DNA of 64,000 bases from Candidatus Microthrix subdominans (GCA_016719385.1 JADJZA010000007.1:744001-808000), one strand, 5' to 3'. Positions 8,543 through 19,754 are shown, counted from the stretch's first letter. Made by a program: numbers and translations. Notes: generated by a model from the letters alone, not told the origin.

Positions 8543-10153
8543 TCACGCCTGGACGGCACCTGGGCGAGGGACCGCGTCCTCTGGCGTCGGTGGCGTTGGG
8601 CCGGAGCGGTCGTCGTCGGGGGCCCGGGCCGGCAACCACTTCAGCACCGAGAGCGCTGCGATCAGCAGGATCCCGGCGGCGACGACCGAGGCGAGATGCA
8701 TGCCGGACACGAAGCTCTCCCGGGCCGCCGACTCGATCACGGGCCGGAGAGCGGGAGGTGCCTTCTCGGCGATGCCGAGGGTTTTCCCGATCGAGTCCTG
8801 GAGTGGCTTGATGAACTCGGCGGGGACCTTGCCTGCCAAGCTGGTGGCCATCTCCGGCCCGTATCGGGACGACAGCAGCGAACCGAGGACCGCCACGCCG
8901 ACGGCGCCGCCGGTTTGGCGGGTCGTGTCGTTCATTGCCGAGCCGACGCCCGCCTTGGCCCGGGGCAGCGAGCCCATGATCGAGTCGGTGGCGGGGGCCA
9001 TCACGTTGCCCATGCCCAGGCCCAGCACCATCGTCAGACCGATGACGGCGATCGCCGGTGTGTCCACGGTGAAGCGGGTGAAGGCCAGGAAGGCCAGCGA
9101 GCACACGAACAGGCCGCCGGCCACCACCACCTTGTTTCCCAGCTTGTTCACCCAGATGCTCGACAGCGGCGCGGCGATCATGATCACCAGCGCCTGGGGA
9201 ACGAGGACGGCCCCGGCCTTGATCGTGCCGTAGCCCAGCACCGACTGCAGGTACTGGGTGAGGAGAAAGATCATGCCGAACAGGCCGAGAAAGGTGAGCG
9301 TGATCGCCCCGCTGGCCGCCGAGAACCGTGGGTTCTTGAAGAAGTCCAGGTTGAGCATCGGATGGTCGCAGTGGCGCTCCCAGGCCAGGAAGACGACGAA
9401 CAGAGCGATGCCCAGAGCGAATCCACCGAGGATCTCCGGGGAGGTCCAGCCGTGAGCGGGTGCCTCGATGATGGCGGCGAGCAGGACGCCGAGCGCAGCG
9501 ATCGACAGCAGGGCACCGCGCGGGTCGGCCTTGGACGGCGCAGGGTCCTTCGACTCGGGGACGTACCGGTAGCCCAGGAACAGCCCGACGATCACGATCG
9601 GAACGTTGACCAAAAAGATGGACCCCCACCAGAAGTGGGCCAACAGAAAGCCGCCGGTGATCGGGCCGAACCCCAACCCCAGGGCCGAGACCCCGGCCCA
9701 GATTCCGATCGCTTTGGCCCGCTCCTTGGGGTCGGTGAACACGTTGGTCAGGATCGACAGCGTCGCCGGCATGATGAACGCCCCGCCGACGCCCATCAGG
9801 GCGCGGGTGCCGATCAGCACGTTGGCGTCGGAGGCGAGCGCCGACAGTACCGAACCGGTGCCGAAGATGATCAGCCCGACGGTCAGAAACCGGTATCGGC
9901 CGAAGCGATCGCCGATCGTGCCGGTGGTCAGCAACAGCCCCGCAAATACGATCGTGTAGCTGTCGACGATCCACTGCAGCTGGCTCTGCGAGGCGCCCAG
10001 GCCGCCCTCGGCGGCGGGTCGGGCCATGCGCGGCAGCGCCACGTTGAGGATCGTGTTGTCCAACACGATCACCAGCAGGCTGACGCACAGCACGATCAGC
10101 GTGATCCACCGATCCCGATAGACCGAATCTGATTGCTCAACACGATCGTGCAT
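8543..10153 (-). CDS. DHA2-family (EmrB/QacA-like) MFS drug exporter
   Basis: This 536-residue protein is predicted to have 14 membrane helices. The first helix contains LDNTILNVALP, the motif of the 14-helix DHA2 drug:H+ antiporters, and GDRFGRYR matches the loop 2-3 motif A. It would export hydrophobic toxic compounds across the inner membrane using the proton gradient. The C-terminal 25 residues are soluble and proline-rich. A cyclic-nucleotide-binding protein gene follows upstream on the same strand, 32 bp away, so the two may share a transcript. Confidence 0.9.
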   Translation of the reverse strand: MHDRVEQSDSVYRDRWITLIVLCVSLLVIVLDNTILNVALPRMARPAAEGGLGASQSQLQWIVDSYTIVFAGLLLTTGTIGDRFGRYRFLTVGLIIFGTGSVLSALASDANVLIGTRALMGVGGAFIMPATLSILTNVFTDPKERAKAIGIWAGVSALGLGFGPITGGFLLAHFWWGSIFLVNVPIVIVGLFLGYRYVPESKDPAPSKADPRGALLSIAALGVLLAAIIEAPAHGWTSPEILGGFALGIALFVVFLAWERHCDHPMLNLDFFKNPRFSAASGAITLTFLGLFGMIFLLTQYLQSVLGYGTIKAGAVLVPQALVIMIAAPLSSIWVNKLGNKVVVAGGLFVCSLAFLAFTRFTVDTPAIAVIGLTMVLGLGMGNVMAPATDSIMGSLPRAKAGVGSAMNDTTRQTGGAVGVAVLGSLLSSRYGPEMATSLAGKVPAEFIKPLQDSIGKTLGIAEKAPPALRPVIESAARESFVSGMHLASVVAAGILLIAALSVLKWLPARAPDDDRSGPTPPTPEDAVPRPGAVQA

Positions 10154-10185
10154 GTGGGCCCCCTCGGCGGTGGCGCTGGTTGGAG

Positions 10186-10656
10186 CTACGTGGCGGCGTC
10201 GCCCTCGGTGGGATGACGCAGCCGGCTGCGCAGCTGTTCGTTCTCGTCTGTCAGCTCGACGATCCGGTGCGTGAGGCCCAGAAGCATGGTGCGCGACATC
10301 AGCGGGAACTCGTCCAACAGGCTGCGAAAAGACCGCCGGTCCAAAACCTCGAGGATGGAGTCCTCTGCGGCGGTCACCGTAGCGGTGCGCGTGATTCCGT
10401 CGAGCAGCGCGATCTCGCCGAAGTACTCGCCGGCCTGGATCGTCGCCAGTTCCTTGCCCTCGCGGCTGATCGTGGCCGACCCGGACACGATCACCGCAAA
10501 CTCCTTGCCGATGGTGCCCTCACGGGCCAACACCGTTCCGGCCTTGACGTCCAGGGTGTCGCTCAGCTGATCGATGCGATCGAGTTCCTGAGGGGAGCAG
10601 CCTTCGAACAGCTTGATCTTGCGCAGTTGATCCCGGGGAACCGAATGGTCTGACAT
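10186..10656 (-). CDS. stand-alone cyclic-nucleotide-binding domain protein
   Basis: This 156-residue protein is a single cNMP-binding domain. The phosphate-binding cassette GEYFGEIALLDGITRTATV is at residues 76-94, with the conserved Glu and the Arg that holds the cyclic phosphate. A C-terminal helix with a heptad-like pattern (RIVELTDENEQLRSRL) may dimerise. There is no HTH, so it is not a CRP regulator. It reads in the same direction as the MFS exporter that follows. The start giving MSDHSVP is preferred over a longer upstream frame that overlaps the divergent EthD gene. Confidence 0.85.
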   Translation of the reverse strand: MSDHSVPRDQLRKIKLFEGCSPQELDRIDQLSDTLDVKAGTVLAREGTIGKEFAVIVSGSATISREGKELATIQAGEYFGEIALLDGITRTATVTAAEDSILEVLDRRSFRSLLDEFPLMSRTMLLGLTHRIVELTDENEQLRSRLRHPTEGDAAT

Positions 10657-10714
10657 GGGAGCAGCGTATCCATCCTCTCGGCGTTGCGGTTGTGGTTTCT
10701 GACAAGCTCGGCAC

Positions 10715-11089
10715 ATGGTCCAGCTGTTTGCGTTTCTCACCCGGCGATCGGGCACGACACACGAGGAGTTTCTCGACCACTGGTTGAACCGTCACGGTCC
10801 GTTGATCGCCAACACCCCCGAGCTCGCCCGCCACATCCGGCGCTACGAGCAGCACCCCCGGGCCGAGGCGGGACCGATGTCGGGCACCGAGGACTGCGAC
10901 GGCGTCACCGTGCAGCACTTCGACAAGATGGACGACATGTGGGCCTTCACCGCAGAACCCGCCTATGCCGAGCTGGTGGCGCCCGACGAGGCGGCCCTGC
11001 TCGACCTGAAGCGGCTGGTGTGGGTGATCACCGGGGAACCCACCGTCGTCATCGATGACCGAGCCCCTGCGCCGGGAGACGGCGCGTGA
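10715..11089 (+). CDS. EthD domain protein
   Basis: This 124-residue protein is a dimeric alpha/beta-barrel EthD-type protein. Typical features are the N-terminal VQLFAFLTRRSGTTHEEFLDHWLNRHGPL and conserved aromatic residues near W80. EthD proteins accompany oxidative degradation pathways, for example ether cleavage by cytochrome P450, but their exact role is uncertain. The gene is the first of an apparent operon: its stop overlaps the next GTG by 3 bases (GTGA), leading into an SDR and then a glutamate-synthase-like gene. Confidence 0.85.
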   Translation: MVQLFAFLTRRSGTTHEEFLDHWLNRHGPLIANTPELARHIRRYEQHPRAEAGPMSGTEDCDGVTVQHFDKMDDMWAFTAEPAYAELVAPDEAALLDLKRLVWVITGEPTVVIDDRAPAPGDGA

Positions 11090-11916
11090 GTGCGATGGCG
11101 GGCGCCCGGGCTCTGATCACCGGCGGAGCATCGGGCATCGGCGAGGCAACGGCCCGCCACCTGAGCGAACTCGGGGTTGGCGTTGCTCTGCTCGACCGCA
11201 ACGCCGAGCGTTTGGCCTCGGTGGCCGATCGGCTGGGGGCGCCCGCAGCGGTCGTCGACGTGACCGACCCCGACGCGGTACGAACCGGCGTCGCCTCGCT
11301 GGTCGAGGAGCTCGGCGGCTTGGACTACCTGGTCAACAACGCCGGCACCGGGTCGCTCGGCCGCCTCGAGCGCTACTCGGACCGAGATCTGGACCGGCTG
11401 ATCGCGGTCAACCTCACGGGCGCGTACCGGGTGCTCGCCGCGTCGTTGCCTCACCTCCAGGCCAGGCCGGGGACCGGTGCGTCAAGAGGTCCGGCGGCTC
11501 GCGGCGGCCCGGCGCGACGGGGTGGCGCTGTCGTCAACGTCGCCTCGGCATCGGGGGTTCGGCCGACGCTGGGTGAGGCTCCGTATTCGGCGGCCAAGGC
11601 GGGGCTGATCAGCTTGACCCAGTCGGCGGCCATGGAGGCCGCACCCGATGTGCGGGTCAACTGCGTGTCACCCGGCTTCGTCGCCACGCCGCTCAACCAG
11701 ATCCTGCTCGATCAGCCTGGCGTCGAGGATGCTTTGGGCGCCGCCACACCCTTGGGTCGGGTGGGGACCGCCGAGGAGGTGGCCCGGGTGATCGCCTTTC
11801 TGCTGTCCGACGAGGCCTCCTACGTCACCGGCCAGAATGTGGTGGTCGACGGTGGCAGCCTGTTGCCAAACAGCCAGGTCGACCCGGTGCTGGGCGCGCT
11901 GCTCGGCCCGACCTGA
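11086..11916 (+). CDS. SDR oxidoreductase with a Gly/Arg-rich insertion
   Basis: This 276-residue SDR has the TGGASGIG nucleotide motif (12-19), an NNAG motif (84-87) and the catalytic Y167/K171. An unusual insertion of about 20 residues, rich in Gly, Ala, Arg and Pro (residues 125-146), comes just before the GGAVVNVAS strand, where most relatives have two or three residues. It probably forms a disordered surface loop. The gene overlaps the EthD gene by 4 bp and is followed within 11 bp by the glutamate-synthase-like gene. The substrate is not known. Confidence 0.9.
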   Translation: MSAMAGARALITGGASGIGEATARHLSELGVGVALLDRNAERLASVADRLGAPAAVVDVTDPDAVRTGVASLVEELGGLDYLVNNAGTGSLGRLERYSDRDLDRLIAVNLTGAYRVLAASLPHLQARPGTGASRGPAARGGPARRGGAVVNVASASGVRPTLGEAPYSAAKAGLISLTQSAAMEAAPDVRVNCVSPGFVATPLNQILLDQPGVEDALGAATPLGRVGTAEEVARVIAFLLSDEASYVTGQNVVVDGGSLLPNSQVDPVLGALLGPT

Positions 11917-11927
11917 GGAGGAAACCC

Positions 11928-13535
11928 TTGAGCTTCATCGTCTCACGAAGTGCCATTTTCCGTTTCGGGATGTGGGCGGCCTGCCTGGTCGGCGCGCTCG
12001 CCGGCGGATTGCTGTCGATCCTGATCAGTTGGTGGTGGCTGTGGCTGGCCATTCCCGCCGTCGGGCTGTCAGTGGTCGGCCTGGTGGACTACCTCCAGCC
12101 GCGTCACTCGATCCGCCGCATCTACCCGGTGGTTGGCCGCTTGCGCTGGACGGCGGAGGCGACCCGCCCGAAGGTTCGCCAGTACTTCATGGAGTCCGAT
12201 ACCGACGGCACCCCCTTCAGCACCGAGCAGCGGGCGGACGTGTACATCCGGGCCAAGGGCGGGGCGGGCACCGCTTCGTTTGGCACCCAATTGGACGCCT
12301 ACGCGCCGGGATACGAGTGGTTTCGGCACTCGATCTACCCCAAGCCGGCAGCGCAGGGCCAGCATCGGGTGCGGATCGGTGAGGCCAGTGGTGCGGTGCC
12401 CTACGACATGGCGTTGATGAACGTCTCGGCGATGAGCTTCGGGTCGCTCTCGGGTCCGGCGATCACGGCACTGAACGAGGGGGCGCGCCGGGGCGGCTTT
12501 GCCCACGACACGGGCGAGGGCGCCGTGTCGCCCTATCACCTCCAGGGTGGCGACCTGGTGTGGGAGATCGGCACGGCCTATTTCGGCTGTCGCACCGCCG
12601 ACGGTGGCTTTAACCCGGATCGGTTCGCCGAGCTGTGTCGTCAGACCGACGCGATCAAGCTGATCTCGATCAAGTTGTCCCAGGGCGCCAAGCCCGGGCT
12701 GGGCGGTGTGCTGCCGGGGGAGAAGGTGACCCAGGAGATCGCCGATACCCGCGGGGTTCCCGTCGGTCAGACCGTGGTGTCCCCCGGATACCACAGCGCC
12801 TTCGATGGACCGAAGGGGCTGGTGGACTTCGTGGTGAGGCTGCGCGAGCTGTCGGGCAACCTTCCCACCGGGTTCAAGCTGTGCGTCGGCGAGCGAGCCC
12901 AGTTTCTCGCCGTCCTCCGGGCGATGATCGCCGCCGATGCCTATCCCGACTTCATCATCGTCGACGGCTCCGAGGGCGGCACCGGTGCGGCCCCGCTCGA
13001 GTTCGAGGACCACGCCGGCACGCCGCTTGACGACGGGCTGACCACCGTCCACCGGGCGCTGGTGGGCGCTGGGCTGCGGGACCGCATCAAGGTGGGTGCA
13101 TCGGGCAAGGTCGCCAGCGGGTTCGACATCGCACGGCGTCTTGCCCAAGGCGCCGACTACACCAACTCGGCCCGCACGATGATGTTTGCGCTCGGCTGTA
13201 TCCAGGCCCGGGAGTGCCATACGAACAAGTGCCCCAGCGGCGTGACCAGCAACAACCCGATGGTCACCAGGGGGCTCGATGTGGAGGACAAGGCCCAGCG
13301 GGTTTGCGCCTACCAACACTCGACGATCGCCAACTTCAACACGATCCTCGGCGTCCTCGGGCACGACTCGTGTCGTCAGATCCGCCCCGACCAGTTCGTC
13401 CGCCGTATCTCCCAGACGGAGGAGTTGCGCTACGACCAGCTGTGGCCCGAGCTCCCCGAGGGAAGCCTGCTCGACGGGTCCGCGCCCGAAGATTGGATGC
13501 GCGACTGGCGGGCCGCTGGCAAGATCTCGACGTAG
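11928..13535 (+). CDS. membrane-anchored FMN-binding glutamate-synthase-domain protein
   Basis: This 535-residue protein belongs to the stand-alone GltB-domain family. Two transmembrane helices occupy residues 13-55. The FMN/TIM-barrel domain follows (NVSAMSFGSLSGPAITALNEGA, GEGAVSPYH, IVDGSEGGTGAAP). Cysteines C424, C430 and C435 in CIQARECHTNKCP correspond to the 3Fe-4S cluster ligands of glutamate synthase. There is no glutaminase domain, so its substrate may not be glutamine. The TTG start is set by GAGGAGG at 11915-11921. It is the last gene of the EthD-SDR operon. Confidence 0.88.
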   Translation: MSFIVSRSAIFRFGMWAACLVGALAGGLLSILISWWWLWLAIPAVGLSVVGLVDYLQPRHSIRRIYPVVGRLRWTAEATRPKVRQYFMESDTDGTPFSTEQRADVYIRAKGGAGTASFGTQLDAYAPGYEWFRHSIYPKPAAQGQHRVRIGEASGAVPYDMALMNVSAMSFGSLSGPAITALNEGARRGGFAHDTGEGAVSPYHLQGGDLVWEIGTAYFGCRTADGGFNPDRFAELCRQTDAIKLISIKLSQGAKPGLGGVLPGEKVTQEIADTRGVPVGQTVVSPGYHSAFDGPKGLVDFVVRLRELSGNLPTGFKLCVGERAQFLAVLRAMIAADAYPDFIIVDGSEGGTGAAPLEFEDHAGTPLDDGLTTVHRALVGAGLRDRIKVGASGKVASGFDIARRLAQGADYTNSARTMMFALGCIQARECHTNKCPSGVTSNNPMVTRGLDVEDKAQRVCAYQHSTIANFNTILGVLGHDSCRQIRPDQFVRRISQTEELRYDQLWPELPEGSLLDGSAPEDWMRDWRAAGKIST

Positions 13536-13582
13536 CGCGCGCCAACGCAAGCGGGGAGAGGTCGAGGGGAGGAGAGAGAACG

Positions 13583-14786
13583 TTGTCCGAGCACCCGATC
13601 GAGCTGTCCAACCGCATCATCGACACCGGCGCCACCGACGCACCCAACCGGGTAACCAACGAGCTGTCCGAGCTGGCCGACGGCGTGGCGTTGGTCGAGT
13701 CGTTCAGCCACTCGATTGCCGTCGATTCGGGTGATTGTCTGGCGGTCTTCGATACCTCCAGCGCGTTCACCGGGCGCGCCGTCACCGAGGCGCTCCGCAG
13801 CTGGTCCACCGATCCGGTCGACACGATCGTCTACACCCACGGCCACGTCGATCACGTCGGCGGTTCGGGCTTTTTGGTGGCAGACGGACGGCAACGCGGC
13901 CATGCCGACCCGCGCGTGATTGGGCACGAGGCCCTACCGCAGCGGTTGGCCCGTTACGAGCGCACCAACGGGTGGAACGTGGCGATCAACGCCCGCCAGT
14001 TCGGCGGCATCAGCCCGTCGGCGGGCCTGGGCGTGGTTTCCCGAGGAGAAGATGCTGTTGCCCGGCGACCTGTTCATCTGGGTGTTCCCCAACGCCGGCA
14101 ACCCGCAGAAGGTGCAGCGCTACCCCGACGACTGGGCGGTCGCGCTACGCAAGATGGCGGTGCTCGGCCCCGAGCTGTTCGTGCCCGCCCACGGGTTGCC
14201 GATCGTCGGGACGGACCGGATCTCCATGGTGCTCGACGAGGCGGCCAGCGCGCTCGAGTTCCTCGTCGCCGGGGTGCTGGAATCCATGAACGCCGGCATG
14301 GAGTTGGAGGCGATCGTCGAGCAGGTCAAGCTGCCTGCCGAGGTGCTCGAGAAGCCCTACCTCACGCCGGTGTACGACGAGCCCGAGTTTGTGGTGCGCA
14401 ACATCTGGCGACGCTTCGGCGGTTGGTGGGACGGCAACGCCGCGTCGCTGAAGCCGCCGACCCGGGCGGCGGTGGGCGGGGAGTTGCTTGGGCTTGCCGG
14501 CGGTGCCGACCCGGTGATCACCCGGGCCCAGGCTTTGGCAGACGACGGCGAACTCGCTCTGGCCTGCGAGCTGGTCGAGCTTGTGTCGCGGGCACTCCCC
14601 GACGACGCGGCGGTTCATGAGGCTCGCGCCGGGTTGTACCAACGCCGTCGGGATGCGGAGCTGTCGTTGATGGCCAAGGGCGTCTATGCGGCGGCGGCAC
14701 GATCGAGTCAGCACGCCGCCGGCCTGGAGGTCGAGCGCGGCGGCACGCGATCGGCGGCCGGGCTGGACCTGGAATCGGGGCGGTAG
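13583..14786 (+). pseudogene. MBL-fold hydrolase (alkyl-sulfatase-like), broken by frameshift and internal deletion
   Basis: The 5' part (TTG start after GGAGGAGAG) encodes a metallo-beta-lactamase fold with zinc motif THGHVDHVGG. Between about 14005 and 14028 the reading moves to another frame, which continues as WAWFPEEKMLLPGDLFIW. It then gives an alkyl-sulfatase-type dimerisation region (YDEPEFVVRNIWRRFGGWWDG) and a C-terminal tetratricopeptide-like tail. From family knowledge about 55-60 residues holding further zinc ligands are also missing at this point. It is either a decayed gene or a misassembled stretch. Confidence 0.75.
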
Positions 14787-14838
14787 CCGGACTCGTTCGG
14801 CCCGAGGTGCGAGATTTCACAGCTTGACGCGCGAGTTT

Positions 14839-14853
14839 CTGACACACCGTCAG
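14839..14853. promoter_or_regulatory. CTGAC-N5-GTCAG operator, site 3 (upstream of amidohydrolase)
   Basis: Half-sites CTGAC and GTCAG with spacer ACACC, embedded in TTTCTGAC...GTCAGATTT, end 22 bp before the ATG of the amidohydrolase gene. The short distance suggests that it overlaps the core promoter. Confidence 0.75.
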
Positions 14854-14875
14854 ATTTCGGCGTTAGGGTGTCGGC

Positions 14876-16063
14876 ATGGACATCCCGAAGATCATCTCGA
14901 TCGACGACCACGTGATTGAACCGGCAGATGTGTGGCAGAACCGCCTGCCGGCCAAGTACCGCGAAGTGGGTCCGCGCGTGATCCAGGAGCGAGGCAAGAT
15001 GCAGTTCGTCGGGGGTGTGTTCTCCTATGAACCCTCCGACGAGGGCGAGCTGTGCGACTGGTGGCTGTACGAGGACAAGCGGGTGCCCCAGACCCGGCTG
15101 TCGGCCGCGGCCGGCTTCAGTCGCGAAGAGGTCAAGGTCACGGGCATTACCTACGAGGAGATGCGTGACGGTTGCTACGACCCGGTCGCCCGGCTGTCCG
15201 ACATGGACATGAACCACACCGAAGCGCAGATGTCGTTTCCGTCGTTCCCCCGTTTCTGCGGTCAGACGTTTATGGAAGCCGACGACAAGGTGCTGTCCGA
15301 CCTGTGCGTCAAGGCCTACAACGACTGGATGGTCGAGGAGTGGTGTGCCGGGTCCGAGGGTCGCCTGATCCCGCTGACCATCGTTCAGCTCTGGGATGCC
15401 GAGCTGGCTGCCGCCGAGGTTCATCGCAACGCCGAGCGCGGGGTGCGTGCGGTGTGCTTCTCGGAGATCCCGCCGTACCTCAACCTGCCGTCGATCCACA
15501 CCGACTACTGGGAGCCGTTCTTCCGGGCGTGCGAAGAGACCGGCACGGTCATCAACATGCACATCGGATCCAGCTCGAAGATGCCGTCGACTTCGGCCGA
15601 TGCGCCGGCTGCGGTGGGCTCCACGCTCACCTTCGGCAACGCCATGAGTTCGATGGCCGACTGGCTGTTCTCCGGCTGGCTGGAACGACTGCCCACCCTG
15701 AAGCTGGCCTACTCCGAAGGCCAGATCGGCTGGATTCCTTACATCCTCGAGCGGGCGGACAATGTCTGGGAGGAGAACCGGGCGTGGGGTGGCTTCGGTG
15801 AGAACGTGCCCGAGCCGCCGTCCACCTACTACTACCGCCAGATCTACGGGTGCTTCTTCGACGATAAGTACGGCTTGGACAACCTGGAGAAGGTCGGGGT
15901 GGACAACATCTGCTTCGAGACCGACTACCCGCACTCGGACTCCACCTGGCCGCACTCCAAGGAGGTGGCCGAGAAGCTGATGGGTCACCTTCCCGAGGAC
16001 GTGATCTACAAGCTGATGCGCGGCAACGCTATCGAAATGCTGGGTCTCGACTTCGATAAGTAG
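14876..16063 (+). CDS. amidohydrolase family 2 (metal-dependent hydrolase)
   Basis: This 395-residue TIM-barrel protein of the amidohydrolase-2 group starts with IISIDDHVIEPADVW, in which the usual metal-binding H-x-H is replaced by D-x-H-type residues. Later motifs include NMHIGSS, a barrel-strand histidine, and ETDYPHSDSTWPHSK near the C-terminus with the conserved Asp. Relatives decarboxylate or hydrolyse ring-cleavage intermediates. It is transcribed alone, under an upstream palindromic operator shared with acyl-CoA genes. A strong intrinsic terminator follows. A role in the same degradation pathway is inferred. Confidence 0.88.
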   Translation: MDIPKIISIDDHVIEPADVWQNRLPAKYREVGPRVIQERGKMQFVGGVFSYEPSDEGELCDWWLYEDKRVPQTRLSAAAGFSREEVKVTGITYEEMRDGCYDPVARLSDMDMNHTEAQMSFPSFPRFCGQTFMEADDKVLSDLCVKAYNDWMVEEWCAGSEGRLIPLTIVQLWDAELAAAEVHRNAERGVRAVCFSEIPPYLNLPSIHTDYWEPFFRACEETGTVINMHIGSSSKMPSTSADAPAAVGSTLTFGNAMSSMADWLFSGWLERLPTLKLAYSEGQIGWIPYILERADNVWEENRAWGGFGENVPEPPSTYYYRQIYGCFFDDKYGLDNLEKVGVDNICFETDYPHSDSTWPHSKEVAEKLMGHLPEDVIYKLMRGNAIEMLGLDFDK

Positions 16064-16124
16064 GGGGCCCAGCGGGTCGGTGGGTGTGGCCCTCGACTGA
16101 CGCGATCCTCAACCGAGTACGAAG

Positions 16125-16159
16125 AAGCCAAGGCGCCGACACCGGTGCCTTGGCTTTTT
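16125..16159 (+). terminator. intrinsic terminator after amidohydrolase gene
   Basis: Arms AAGCCAAGGC (16125-16134) and GCCTTGGCTT (16147-16156) pair perfectly. The stem extends inward by four pairs to an ACAC loop, and a run of five T follows. This is the clearest Rho-independent terminator in the window. It ends the amidohydrolase transcript. Confidence 0.9.
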
Positions 16160-16317
16160 CTGTTTCATCAGGGGAAGAGCCCCCATTCCTGCCCTTGCGT
16201 CCCCAGCCATGGCCATCTTGGGAGGCCTGACCCGGTTGCCGTCCGAGTGGCACGGGTCACATGTGTCGGCGTCGGCTGACAGTCCTCCTTGTCACAGGCC
16301 CTCTTCATACTGGACAC

Positions 16318-18200
<1,883 letters not shown>

Positions 18201-18374
18201 CCCGACGGCGGAGCCGGCCGATGGGGTTGCTGGCCCCCGTTATCGACTGCTGGGCGTGTCGCCATGGCCGGTTCAGCTCGACCCGGCACCCGTTGCCGTC
18301 TGCCTGGCCACCGTCGCCATTCGGCTTGATCATGGCGAGGCTCTCGGCACGTTTGTGTTCTAGCGTGCGCCGCT

Positions 18375-19238
18375 GTGTCGACTACCGAAGGGCCCTCTCC
18401 ACCTCGTCGTGCCCTTGGCGGCGCGTTGTCGCTCTTCGTGCCGGCCGTGCCCTTCGCCATGGTGCTGGGCGTGGCGATCGGCGAGTCGTCGATCAACAAC
18501 TTCGTCGGCTGGGCCAGTTCGTGGATCATCTTTGGCGGCGCCAGCCAGCTGACCCTGATCACCATCCTCGCTGCTGGTGGCGCCCCGTTCAGTGCGCTGG
18601 GGGCGGCGCTGGCAGTGAACTCCCGGCACCTGATGTATTCGGCTGCACTCGCTTCGCGCTTCACCGACCAGCCCCGCTGGTTCCGCTGGCTGGCTCCATA
18701 TGTGCTGATCGACCAACAGTTCGCGCTCACCGAGCCGTTGGAGGATGACGCTCACGATTGGCGCCGCTACTACCTGACCTCGGGGGCGGTCTTCTGGACG
18801 CTCTGGCAGACCACGGTGGCGCTCGGGATCCTTCTCGGCCCTCTGGTGCCCGATTCCTGGGGTCTGGACTTCGCCGTACCGCTGATGTTCCTCGGTCTGG
18901 TGGTCGTGGCGCTCAACCGGATGCCGGCTGTCGTCGCCGCGGTCAGCGGGGGTGTTGGGGCGTGGTTGTTCGCCGGGCTGCCCAACAACCTGGGGCTTCT
19001 GGCCGGCGGGCTGGTGGGCGTGATCGTCGGCACGCTGGCCGATCGAGAAGGTGAGGACGAGGCGGGTGGCCTGCGCCCGATCGACCGCGTCCCCGAGCAC
19101 GACGACGGCGACCCCTCCACGCCGGCAACCCATAACGCGGCCGATCGAGCCGCCCGCGATCTCGCCGAGCATTCGGCCCACGACATCGCCGAGGAGTTCA
19201 CGGGCCTGGATGACCTGAGCGAAGGGACCGAGCCGTGA
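18375..19238 (+). CDS. azlC: AzlC-family permease subunit
   Basis: This 287-residue integral membrane protein has the AzlC fold. Motifs include FVPAVPFAMVLGVAIGES near the N-terminus, WIIFGGASQLTLITIL, and NSRHLMYSAAL. With the small AzlD subunit it exports branched-chain amino acids in characterised relatives. The C-terminal 60 residues are hydrophilic and acidic, longer than usual. The GTG start at 18375 is the first in frame after the upstream pseudogene. Its stop overlaps the azlD start (GTGA), so the two are coupled. Confidence 0.9.
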   Translation: MSTTEGPSPPRRALGGALSLFVPAVPFAMVLGVAIGESSINNFVGWASSWIIFGGASQLTLITILAAGGAPFSALGAALAVNSRHLMYSAALASRFTDQPRWFRWLAPYVLIDQQFALTEPLEDDAHDWRRYYLTSGAVFWTLWQTTVALGILLGPLVPDSWGLDFAVPLMFLGLVVVALNRMPAVVAAVSGGVGAWLFAGLPNNLGLLAGGLVGVIVGTLADREGEDEAGGLRPIDRVPEHDDGDPSTPATHNAADRAARDLAEHSAHDIAEEFTGLDDLSEGTEP

Positions 19239-19540
19239 TCCTGCTGGTCATCGTGCTGGCGGGCATCGGCTCCTACCTGTTCCGCAGCGTGTTCATCCTG
19301 GCGCTGGCGGATCGCACCCCACCCCCGGTGGTGTCCAAGGCGCTGCGCAACGTCGGCCCGGCCGTGCTGTCGGCGCTGGTCGTCACCGATCTGTGGGGGC
19401 CGAGCGCCCCGCCGGTCGGCACGCCGGAATTGCTCGGCGTGCTGGCGGCCGGCCTGGCAGCCTGGCGAACCCGCAACCTGATCGTTGCGGTGGTGGTGGG
19501 CATGGTCGTGCGCTGGGTGCTGTTGGCGGCGGGTCTCTGA
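19235..19540 (+). CDS. azlD: AzlD-family small exporter subunit
   Basis: This 101-residue protein with three or four hydrophobic helices is the AzlD partner of the preceding AzlC. The conserved SYLFRSVFILAL and ALRNVGPAVLSALVV segments match the family. The gene overlaps azlC by 4 bp, so the complex is probably made in stoichiometric amounts. The next frame begins 3 bp after its stop. Confidence 0.88.
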   Translation: MILLVIVLAGIGSYLFRSVFILALADRTPPPVVSKALRNVGPAVLSALVVTDLWGPSAPPVGTPELLGVLAAGLAAWRTRNLIVAVVVGMVVRWVLLAAGL

Positions 19541-19543
19541 CCG

Positions 19544-19745
19544 ATGACGCGACGGCCGGATCAGGAGACCTTCCCGTTCAAGGAGCACCTTGGGTTCACG
19601 GTTCACGACGGTGAGGCCACCGGCACCGTGACCCTCCTCCTCGGCGAGCGTCATATGAACCCGAACGGCGTTGCCCACGGTTCGGTTGCGTTTGCGCTGA
19701 TGGACACGGCCATGGGATCGGTGGTCATGAGCACGATCGAGCATG
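19544..19745 (+). pseudogene. PaaI-type hotdog thioesterase, 5' fragment only
   Basis: The reading begins with an ATG directly after azlD and encodes about 67 residues of a PaaI/YiiD-type hotdog domain. They include MNPNGVAHGSVAFALMDTAMGSVVMSTI, the central helix with its catalytic Asp. The second half of the fold is absent: the frame runs into the antisense of the adjoining PI-PLC-like gene and gives unrelated sequence up to a stop at 20023. The break coincides with a 14-bp palindrome at 19741-19754. I read it as a gene truncated by a rearrangement. Confidence 0.7.
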
Positions 19746-19754
19746 GCGCCATGC
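19741..19754. repeat. 14-bp perfect palindrome at a gene truncation point
   Basis: GCATGGCGCCATGC reads the same on both strands. It lies where thioesterase homology ends and the 3' flank of the convergent PI-PLC-like gene begins. It may be a recombination scar or a short terminator. Confidence 0.6.

Noticed and set aside
10680..10715. Half-like CTGAC site before the EthD gene
   Set aside because: Only one half-site (TTTCTGAC) is present, and the other side does not match at the 5-bp spacing.
18201..18374. Possible extra coding or control region after the HNH gene
   Set aside because: An open frame passes through, but its residues look random and no promoter, hairpin or repeat of note was seen.
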